The notes beneath the pieces are model-generated. The model searched no databases. It saw only the letters and a program-made list of their open reading frames with translations, and had not been told where the DNA came from. The position numbers were made by a program, and so were the translations under genes. A DNA stretch of 64,000 bases, from the NCBI RefSeq assembly GCF_022369515.1, contig NZ_CP059724.1, positions 6,138,001 to 6,202,000 on the forward strand. Direction: 5' to 3'. Position 1 is the first letter of the stretch; every line of letters begins with the position of its first letter. This document shows, in pieces, positions 29,701 to 35,941 of this stretch. This DNA comes from Paenibacillus sp. 19GGS1-52 (GTDB lineage: Bacteria; Bacillota; Bacilli; Paenibacillales; Paenibacillaceae).

Positions 29701-31117
29701 GCAGATATAGCGGATTCCCCCCGGTCCGGTGGTATAGTGATTCAGCCAGCTGCCGGACGCGAGCCGTATTCTCGTTAAGGATATGTGATAGAAACCGCCT
29801 TACATCAACATAGGACAGAGATGTAAGCTTAATATGCTGCACCCGCAGTGCCCTATCTGCCAACTGACGAGATAACATCTGTTGCACCCATAATGCTGCA
29901 GCGTCATCTTCATCCTCATTGTCCATTCGTCCCTGCGTCGTTTCCAACCGGAATGCAGCTATCACTAATAAACCATGCAGCGCACCATCATTGGCTAACA
30001 CTTGCAGGACATCTAGTGTATCTGGGTCAGCCCATTGCAGATCATCCAGAAACAATACAAGCGGATGCTCCCTACCCGCAAAAATCTTGATGAAAATAGG
30101 CAGTAGGCGGCGAAAACGAACGGCGGCTTCAGCCGGAGGTAGAGGCTCGACTGAAGGTGAAGCACCGAGAAGCTTGGCTGCCTCTGGTAGAAACTCTGTG
30201 ATCACACCCGCCCCGCTCCCCAAAGCTTCTACCATTTGAAGCCTTAGTTGGGCAATTCTTTCCGGTGATTCGCTCCATACCTGCCGAAGCAGTCGGCGAA
30301 GCGCCTGCAGAATCGGTGAGAAGGGTATCTCCCGATTCATCAGGTCGCATTTGCCAGTAATAAACTGACCGCCTTCTCTTCTGATCGGCATTTTAAGTTC
30401 ACTAATTAATGCTGTTTTCCCACTGCCCGCATGGCCTGTGACCAATACAAATGCCGAAGCCCCAACACAAGCCAACTCAAAAGCATCTTGTAGAGCTCCC
30501 ACTTCCTGTTCACGTCCAAAAAGCATGCGGGGCAGTCGAAACCGACTAGCCTTATCCGAAGAAGCAATCTCAAAAGGGTGAAGCTCACCCGCTTCATTCA
30601 AAGACAAAACGCAGCGCTGCAAGTCAGCTAATAACCCGTAGGCGCTCTGATAACGTTCTTCGGGCGATTTTGATAACAGCTTCAGTAACATCTCATCCAG
30701 TGGTCCATCCAATTCAGGACGTTGTTCGCGTATAGGCTTTGGCAATACGGCCATATGTACATGAATCCATTCTTCAGCACTCTGTGCCTGAAACGGTAGC
30801 TGCCCTGCAAGCATTTCATAGAAAATAATTCCGAGGGCATACAGATCACTGCGCTCATCCGGCGCTCGATTGATCCTGCCCAGTTGCTCAGGAGATAAAT
30901 AGGCATAATCCATTTTACGATTTTCTGTAAGAACCGCCTGCAACAAATCCGATTGAAAGCGAACACAAGCCAGACTTAAATTGCCAATGATTGTGTTTCT
31001 TTTATGAGCAGACTGAACCAGCTTCGTCAATGCTACTGCTCTATGTAAAAAGGATGACAGCTCCATATGCGTTCCATTCAGCATTCCCTTCAGCTTGAAA
31101 CTGTCTGCTAGTGACAT
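26750..31117 (-). CDS. Large regulator: pseudokinase, AAA ATPase, helical repeats, GAF, LuxR HTH
   Basis: A 1455-residue multidomain protein. Residues 15-170 look like the C-lobe of a Ser/Thr kinase (YLSPEQLGRINRAPDERSDLYALGIIFYEMLAGQLPF) but the ATP-binding lobe is absent and the HRD and DFG motifs are degenerate, so it should be a pseudokinase. Residues about 195-470 are an AAA_16-type ATPase with Walker A GHAGSGKTAL and Walker B LVLFLDDLQWAD. A long TPR-like helical region follows, then a GAF-like domain (about 1225-1370), and the C-terminal 65 residues are a LuxR HTH (LTLRETEILYSLSDGLSNKEIADRFGITEGTVKSH). It is a STAND-type transcription activator by architecture. The ATG follows GGAGG by 9 bases. 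Targets unknown; single gene. Confidence 0.9.
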   Translation of the reverse strand: MSLADSFKLKGMLNGTHMELSSFLHRAVALTKLVQSAHKRNTIIGNLSLACVRFQSDLLQAVLTENRKMDYAYLSPEQLGRINRAPDERSDLYALGIIFYEMLAGQLPFQAQSAEEWIHVHMAVLPKPIREQRPELDGPLDEMLLKLLSKSPEERYQSAYGLLADLQRCVLSLNEAGELHPFEIASSDKASRFRLPRMLFGREQEVGALQDAFELACVGASAFVLVTGHAGSGKTALISELKMPIRREGGQFITGKCDLMNREIPFSPILQALRRLLRQVWSESPERIAQLRLQMVEALGSGAGVITEFLPEAAKLLGASPSVEPLPPAEAAVRFRRLLPIFIKIFAGREHPLVLFLDDLQWADPDTLDVLQVLANDGALHGLLVIAAFRLETTQGRMDNEDEDDAAALWVQQMLSRQLADRALRVQHIKLTSLSYVDVRRFLSHILNENTARVRQLAESLYHRTGGNPLYLHQFLDSLYREHKLLFDEEQAMWTWDMAAVTEQPEDPDILHFIERRIRMLPERTISLLGIAAALGSHFHLATVALVSGYSFLDTLDFLQGAEDEGLISREDGFVEGETEDIEYAFLHDRVQQAAYQTVSEAEHASLHLAIGRMMHQSGSENEQVYSIFDKVYHLNLGSKIMTDPAMRIELAEFNLQAGLKSKATTAYAAALYFLETGLYLIGENDAVPGSLAYQLMLELPECEYMCGYTERASILLERLMARTTDLVERSRIYLIRISMYTFLAKDELAVNVGRQALAEFGWKLPVKYSKAGILKEVAMTQTALYRMRQELPYLPLNNDPHYKALSDLVMAIATSVFTLSLELSAILFSRFVRFGLKHGNNEAFAYILASYGLVILRNKISFTRLGLHYIDTAFLLASSFESTDLYCRLYYIRGLSRLQQNPKEGLEHFEQSIHYGMESANLTFVSIAMLTCTTTHTGNLYALSARIAEYEARSQKLVDEVTLNIFRIARRYVAQLQGEVPDNDEVVIPLLSNRSKGTLNNEIYYNCTCQIEIAYLAGRYREALEWTEQGEFNTFRQTRMQVRKQHVYQSLSLAALYAEAPQEERKSIRKRLGKQLRSMQQWSGYFGQGSSAYLLIMAELERIDGQWAGAAKGYELAINSARTEGYGMMEAMAYELASRFYKEAGSVGGAEILMADACNAYAQWGATVKVEQLKKDYPGLPLSTSELKEERKVAEGALEAKPTQVHPDRVAFVDDGKVFLGRISEWAGSADDQDMFTPFLTSALRYSGAVHGYVLNGQEEVFHIEAQSGSNEVLPGELGFAESIVRYVIMTGEPILLANASHSSYAADPSIQRNLSKSILCMPVLFPGSVLPSVLYLENNLIVGAFTKEGLEVLNFMITRMVYQKSLQESRIGMISDELTATTETSKLLVDPLTLRETEILYSLSDGLSNKEIADRFGITEGTVKSHVFRLYGKLGVKRRSQAISRARELQLVE

Positions 31118-31428
31118 GTTGTCATTCCTCCATGTGATTCTATCAGCTACCCATCACGGTTCAGAAAACTCTTGATTATTCCTATTCTACCACCATTCCT
31201 ATACGAATGAGACAAATTTAATTGACACAGTGGTACTCTTTAGACAAAGGGAGCTTTGTGAGAAGATATTAGAGTTCGGAACATAGGAAATAGGAAGCTG
31301 CCTGATCGCAGCTTCCTATGTATGTAAACGTGGATTTATACTTACTGACGATCTGCTTGGAACCATCTGCCGCATGGCGATAAACTCAAGCTATCTCAAC
31401 TTCTCAGAAGAGCGACTAACGCCTGCAA
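31118..31428. other. Gene-free stretch with one perfect hairpin
   Basis: No gene seen. At 31290-31319 ATAGGAAGCTGC and GCAGCTTCCTAT form a perfect 12-base stem with a 6-base loop. There is no T-tract on either side, so it is not a standard terminator; it lies about 110 bases downstream of the HEPN-like gene stop. Confidence 0.5.
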
Positions 31429-31872
31429 TTATGTATTTTTAAATATAGATTTGTAGACAGTCCCACTATCGGCAATTACCTTGGGGGATGACTGAAATAA
31501 CAAGTTGTCAGCTCTATGTATTAAGCGTTGCAGTTGGAAGCTCGTTATATTTTGGATAAGCTGTGAATTGGCAGGTTCTATTGAAAGGAAATGGATGGAC
31601 TCTAGGAAACAGATATCTTCCAGGGCCGCATCAGACTCTTTAAAAAGATCATACGTTTCTTCCAATGTCCGTGTGTAAGAGGTAATTATTACTGCTCCTC
31701 TCTTCATTAAGAGTGCTTTAAGCATAGTTTCTATAGCTTGATTTATAAAGGTAAGACAAAAGAATGGGGAGTTGTACTGCAGGAATTGAACGGACATATC
31801 CATTAGAAACTGCGAACGATTATGAAGCTCTTGAATTGTATTCCCACCATTCTCATAGCGAGTTGATGACAT
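31429..31872 (-). CDS. HEPN-like protein, 147 residues (copy B), divergent from an XRE regulator
   Basis: Helical protein of unknown function, paralogous to the one at 18582. Helix one (residues about 37-56, FFCLTFINQAIETMLKALLMKRG) has the A-E-x-x-LKALL pattern of HEPN proteins; SIHF lies at 92-95, LIHRADNLL at 117-125 and YKSIF at 140-144. No RX4-6H motif is seen, only RLIH. GTG at 31875 is also in frame, but the ATG at 31872 is better spaced from AGGGGG. It is divergent from the XRE gene at 31979 across 106 bases holding two matching operator-like boxes. Co-regulation is very likely; the biochemical role is open. Confidence 0.6.
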   Translation of the reverse strand: MSSTRYENGGNTIQELHNRSQFLMDMSVQFLQYNSPFFCLTFINQAIETMLKALLMKRGAVIITSYTRTLEETYDLFKESDAALEDICFLESIHFLSIEPANSQLIQNITSFQLQRLIHRADNLLFQSSPKVIADSGTVYKSIFKNT

Positions 31873-31899
31873 CACATTGTCCCCCTAAATCCTATTGTA

Positions 31900-31950
31900 T
31901 ACGTTAATGCGTACCAGAACAAAATATATTATATGGTACGTTATTGCGTA
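31900..31950. promoter_or_regulatory. Two near-identical operator boxes TACG-N6-CGTA
   Basis: TACGTTAATGCGTA (31900-31913) and TACGTTATTGCGTA (31937-31950) differ at one base, have palindromic ends (TACG...CGTA) and lie 37 bases apart centre to centre in the 106-base gap between the divergent HEPN-like and XRE genes. This is the layout of a repressor binding two sites, most simply the XRE protein. Confidence 0.65.
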
Positions 31951-31978
31951 TAGTCAAACCGAATAGGAGCCTACTTCT

Positions 31979-32200
31979 ATGCCCAAAAAAATCATTATTA
32001 AAATACCGAATCTGCTTCACAGCCGTGGTATCTCGCTTAGGGAACTTTCTCGCCTTTCCGATGTGCGCCACGCTGCTTTAAGCGAGCTTTCCAATGGCAA
32101 GCGAGGGAATATCAACTTCTCCCATATAGAAAAAATCGCCGATGCCTTAGGCATCAGCGATATTCGTCAGATTATTGATTTGGTGGAGGGTGGGGAGTGA
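31979..32200 (+). CDS. Small XRE-family regulator (partner of copy B)
   Basis: A 73-residue stand-alone Cro/CI-type HTH protein: LLHSRGISLRELSRLSDVRHAALSELSNGKRGNINFSHIEKIADALGISDIRQIIDLV spans nearly the whole chain. It resembles YozG-type regulators. The ATG at 31979 follows AGGAG with a 9-base spacing. It shares a short divergent promoter region with the HEPN-like gene and ends 17 bases from the stop of the convergent helicase gene, with no terminator between. Probably an autorepressor acting at the paired TACG-N6-CGTA boxes. Confidence 0.85.
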   Translation: MPKKIIIKIPNLLHSRGISLRELSRLSDVRHAALSELSNGKRGNINFSHIEKIADALGISDIRQIIDLVEGGE

Positions 32201-32217
32201 GTGGGTGATTGAGTACT

Positions 32218-34650
32218 TCATGCTCTCCGCTCAAAATGAACATGCAGACGGTACAAACATACTTCTTCCGTCCAATGGTACAATATTTCCCTATCCTCTT
32301 CTGCAATCTCAACATCAAGAAAGAATAGTCCGTCCTCAAATTTCGTTTGACTGCCTTTCGCATTTGCCCATTTAGACATTGGCATTTCTGCAATTAACGA
32401 GGTTACTTTAGCTTCCGTTTTATCGCTCCACTCCCACAGTCTAATGGACTCCTTGTCAGAAAAATCAATCTGGCGGCGATACTCCTTGCTACTAATATAC
32501 TTATGAAAGAACGCTGCCATCTCTTTGGGCGTTACAGGCTGATTCCATCTTTCCGCGCCTCGTTCTAGCATATAGAGTAGCACTATCATTTTGTAGCTCT
32601 TGGTCATCACTGTTTTCTCAACATCCTGTAACCAAGCAGCATAACGGTTGTAGACGTCAGTCTCACGTCCTTCAAGCAGTTCAGCCCAATACAGAAACCC
32701 AACGTATGAACCAAATTCATTTCGGTAAGCTTGACTATTAGAGTGGCCATTTAAGTGCAGTTCAAGATAACTAGGGATACGCCCCAATTCCCATTTCAAC
32801 TCCATAAAATCATGCTTCAGCTTTTCTCGATGAGGAAGTCGTTTACGACTCAGCTCTCTCAGTAAATTTACCACTCGGGTGTCCAACTGGATAACACAGC
32901 CGACTGGTGTCGTAGGTATGATGTCCTCCTGCTGTTTGCGATTATCATTCTCCATGTTGTCTGAGAACAGGCGTAGCTTAAGGTCGGCATTTCGATAGTT
33001 TCCGATCAGGTCAATAATGGTACAGTGCGTTTTCCCTTCAAATAGCCGGAGGCCCCGTCCTACTTGCTGAGTAAATATCGTCAAAGATTCTGTAGGACGC
33101 ACGAAGAGTAAGGTATCCACACTGGGGATATCCGTACCTTCATTAAATAAGTCTACCGTAAAAATAATCTCCAATTCTCCGTTACTAATTCGATTAATCG
33201 CCTCGAAACGGGACATCTCCACAGTACGAGAATGCAAACTCAAAGCCGTTACTCCTCGTTTCCGAAACTCATCGGCCAAAAAATCAGCTTGCCTTATAGA
33301 GGAGCAGAAACCGATGGTACGGCTCTGTTTATGATGGCTCCATGCCTCATAAATCTTCAGTGCCTGAGATTCCTGAAGCTGTATATGAAGAAGCTGCTCT
33401 TCATCATAACGAGTGCCGAGCCAGCGTATTGTTGAATAATCCGTTTCATCATATATCCCGTAATATTGAAAAGGCGATAGCCATTGCAGTCGTATAGCTT
33501 CAATAAAATGAATCTGATACGCTACATTACCATCGCATAGAGCATACACATCCTTGCCATCCATCCGATCAGGTGTGGCCGTAATTCCAAGTAAAAAGGA
33601 AGGTTGAAAATAGTTGATTACCGATAAATAAGAAGAGGAGGCCGCATGATGAAATTCATCTACAATTATGAGATCAAAGGCATCGACAGAGAAGGATTCC
33701 CGATGTTTTTTCATACCAAGGGTAAAAATGGAGGCAAAGACGCAATCGGTATCGCCTTCCTTATGCTGACCGTTATACAACCCCATAGAGCGTCCCGGCA
33801 AGGTTCTCGCAAAAGACTGACGCGCTTGCACTAAAATCTCTTCTCGATGCGCAATAAATAGCACTCTCGCAAATCGGCGGGCAAAGAATGCAGCAAGATA
33901 GGTCTTCCCGAGTCCTGTTGCCATGACGACCATCGCTTTATCGTATTGTTCTTCCAGTATTCGTTCAAGCGCATCAAGCGCGGCTTCTTGGGCAGGACGA
34001 GGCATTAGCTTGTGCCCTTGCTCTATATCATCCTCTTCGGAAGTTCCCGGCATAAGTCTTGTTTCAATCTCTGCTTCTTCCATCTCCGTGATTCGACGAA
34101 TCAGCTCCGGGTTACTTTGATGGTACCTCTGATATTCCTCTTCATACATGCTAATAGAATCGGTGTTCACTCTAAGCGTCGTTTCATTGTAGAAGTTCTC
34201 TAAGAACTTCTCAAGAGCCATCTGAAACGTATAAGGCTCCGCCTGTGCATTCATGGCCAGATTCCATTCATATCCGGTACGCAATGCTGAAAATGAAAAA
34301 TTGGAAGATCCAACAATAAGCAGTCCTTCACCATTATCGTAATCGAACATATATGCCTTTGGATGAAAGGAGGTTCCTAAACTTCGCCATAACCTTGCCT
34401 CAATCCGATCATCTAATCCAATTAATTTCCTTAGCCCTTCGGGCTGAGTGATGTACAAATAATCGCCGGCAAGCATTTTCACCTCTGCCCCACGTTCCAC
34501 CGCAGCCTGTAAATGCGGGGCCAGAAGCCTGACGCCTGATTGCATCAAAAATGAGGTCATAATATAAATACCGGAAGCGTTGCGCATTCCAGCAATAAGC
34601 TCGTCAGCCAAGTTATCCGTAATAAGCTTTATATTAAGCTTCGACGACAT
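32218..34650 (-). CDS. SF2 helicase with N-terminal phospholipase D-like domain
   Basis: An 810-residue protein. Residues 1-150 form a PLD-type nuclease-like domain with the HKD signature HPKAYMFD (His96, Lys98, Asp103) and GSSN at 114-117. A superfamily 2 helicase core follows: Walker A ATGLGKT at 244-250, Walker B DEFHH at 331-335, GITATPDR near 380, and QVGRGLRLFEG near 535. The C-terminal 230 residues hold a helicase-associated region. One HKD motif is present, so catalysis would need a dimer. It overlaps the upstream pyrophosphohydrolase gene by 17 bases and is convergent with the XRE gene. Proteins of this build are linked to DNA repair or phage defence; no named defence system is recognised. 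Confidence 0.9.
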   Translation of the reverse strand: MSSKLNIKLITDNLADELIAGMRNASGIYIMTSFLMQSGVRLLAPHLQAAVERGAEVKMLAGDYLYITQPEGLRKLIGLDDRIEARLWRSLGTSFHPKAYMFDYDNGEGLLIVGSSNFSFSALRTGYEWNLAMNAQAEPYTFQMALEKFLENFYNETTLRVNTDSISMYEEEYQRYHQSNPELIRRITEMEEAEIETRLMPGTSEEDDIEQGHKLMPRPAQEAALDALERILEEQYDKAMVVMATGLGKTYLAAFFARRFARVLFIAHREEILVQARQSFARTLPGRSMGLYNGQHKEGDTDCVFASIFTLGMKKHRESFSVDAFDLIIVDEFHHAASSSYLSVINYFQPSFLLGITATPDRMDGKDVYALCDGNVAYQIHFIEAIRLQWLSPFQYYGIYDETDYSTIRWLGTRYDEEQLLHIQLQESQALKIYEAWSHHKQSRTIGFCSSIRQADFLADEFRKRGVTALSLHSRTVEMSRFEAINRISNGELEIIFTVDLFNEGTDIPSVDTLLFVRPTESLTIFTQQVGRGLRLFEGKTHCTIIDLIGNYRNADLKLRLFSDNMENDNRKQQEDIIPTTPVGCVIQLDTRVVNLLRELSRKRLPHREKLKHDFMELKWELGRIPSYLELHLNGHSNSQAYRNEFGSYVGFLYWAELLEGRETDVYNRYAAWLQDVEKTVMTKSYKMIVLLYMLERGAERWNQPVTPKEMAAFFHKYISSKEYRRQIDFSDKESIRLWEWSDKTEAKVTSLIAEMPMSKWANAKGSQTKFEDGLFFLDVEIAEEDREILYHWTEEVCLYRLHVHFERRA

Positions 34651-34960
34651 CGATTAGGAACACCCGATCAGAGAATCCTCCCCGTTTATTCGCCTTGTTC
34701 ACACGAAGTTGTTCCAGATCGGCAGGAGTAGAACCGTGCGTCACCGCAAGCGCATGAATAACCTCCAGCATATCTGCCAGTTCTTCCAGAGCTTGCTCCT
34801 TACTTTCAGCAGCAAAATATTCCTCGTTCTCTTCGCGCAACTTGATACGCAACTCTTTAATATATTCCTGCTCATCTAGTATTCTGGAATGGAAAGTCTT
34901 GCCGTCTGCAGCAATAATAGTAGGAATTCCATCTCGGACCAATTTGTTATATGTAGGCAT
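34634..34960 (-). CDS. MazG-like NTP pyrophosphohydrolase (COG4997-type)
   Basis: A 108-residue all-alpha NTP-PPase. It starts MPTYNKLVRDGIPTIIAADG, the family N-terminus, and carries the metal-binding pattern as REENEEYFAAESKEQALEELADMLE near residues 40-65 (EENEE and ExxAD). Such enzymes hydrolyse NTPs to NMP and pyrophosphate. Its 3' end overlaps the start of the PLD-helicase gene by 17 bases, so both are made together, which suggests linked roles in nucleotide and DNA metabolism. ATG 34960 follows AAGGAGTGTTGAA. Confidence 0.87.
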   Translation of the reverse strand: MPTYNKLVRDGIPTIIAADGKTFHSRILDEQEYIKELRIKLREENEEYFAAESKEQALEELADMLEVIHALAVTHGSTPADLEQLRVNKANKRGGFSDRVFLIDVVEA

Positions 34961-35052
34961 TTCAACACTCCTTATAATTGGAATTCTTTAGGACATATTT
35001 CCATAGTACTATTTTGCGGAAGAAAATAATATCCATTTATGCAAATAATAAC

Positions 35053-35130
35053 GCGGACAGAGAATCCGCTATTCGTGGATATTGGCGCTTATTTGCTCAG
35101 ATTTGGCTCAATAGCGGATTCTCTGTCCGC
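35053..35130. repeat. Perfect 21-base inverted repeat with 36-base spacer
   Basis: The left arm starts GCGGACAGAGAATCCGC at 35053-35073 and the right arm at 35110-35130 is its exact reverse complement. Each arm also contains a GCGGA/TCCGC half-stem. It lies between the SWIM gene stop and the pyrophosphohydrolase start; no T-tract, so more likely an intergenic repeat element than a terminator. Confidence 0.8.
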
Positions 35131-35148
35131 CAAATCTATTTGAACTCC

Positions 35149-35919
35149 CTACTTCCCCTTCTTGTCCGCATCCACGCCATCCCTCGCATCCATCTCTATC
35201 CCAAACACATCCGCAAGATCGGCGTCCACCATCACCCGGCGGCCTCTACCCTTCGAGGAAGACTTCGTAAGCATGGACTGTGATTTCTGCGTAAGCGATA
35301 CGGAGATCAACTCCTCGATCTTGACACCCCGCAGGACAAAGAACAAGGCAGAATCCTCATCGAACCGTGCCCCAACGCCATACAGCGCTGCAGCCACATG
35401 CTTGCACATCTTTGCCGGATCGGGGCAGTTGCATGTCAGCTTAATCTCCTTCGGAGCAGGAAACAAACCTTTACCCTTCACCGTGAACAGCTCCGATAAG
35501 CCCTTTGGAAATTTGCCTGTCATCAGTTCCTGCAGCGAATCAATTTTTCCAGCACACTCCTTGACTAGCGTATCCCATGTTTTTGGCGAGAGCGGAGCAA
35601 TTGTGATTTCAATCTTATAGGGCTTGGAGGTGCTGCCCTGCACAAGGGCTGTAACTTTGCCCGGCGTAATCTGCAAGTCGAGCACTGCGCCATGGCGAAC
35701 ATAGCTGCGTCCGCGCGCGATCCGGTTCACATAGTCGGAATAACTCTCCAGATTCTGGCTCCATGCCTTGCCCCACCAGGTGTTCGTTATCGCTCTGCCG
35801 GTGATCACAACGGGTGCGACAGCAGGATTTTTCTTGCGCAACTTCTCCACAGCTTTCTCGGCGTTTATCTTCTTCTGCGCCACCGGTACATATTCCGGAT
35901 ATTCATCATAAAAGGCCAT
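35149..35919 (-). CDS. SWIM zinc-finger protein
   Basis: A 256-residue protein. The SWIM motif is TCNCPDPAKMCKHVAAALYGVG near 160-185 (CxCx6CxH), which binds zinc and is usually found with SNF2 helicases. The N-terminus has the family RAITNTWWGKAWSQNLESYSDYVNRIARGRSYVRHG. The C-terminal tail is lysine-rich. It starts 22 bases after the SNF2 gene stop, behind GGGAGGGGG, forming a two-gene unit with the helicase, the standard arrangement for this pair. Possible role in chromosome or DNA-repair remodelling; not established. Confidence 0.9.
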   Translation of the reverse strand: MAFYDEYPEYVPVAQKKINAEKAVEKLRKKNPAVAPVVITGRAITNTWWGKAWSQNLESYSDYVNRIARGRSYVRHGAVLDLQITPGKVTALVQGSTSKPYKIEITIAPLSPKTWDTLVKECAGKIDSLQELMTGKFPKGLSELFTVKGKGLFPAPKEIKLTCNCPDPAKMCKHVAAALYGVGARFDEDSALFFVLRGVKIEELISVSLTQKSQSMLTKSSSKGRGRRVMVDADLADVFGIEMDARDGVDADKKGK

Positions 35920-35941
35920 GTTGGTTTCCCCCTCCCGAAGA

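Noticed and set aside
31429-31872. HEPN-like protein considered an active HEPN ribonuclease
   Set aside because: No RX4-6H motif could be found; only RLIH is present, so catalysis is not claimed.
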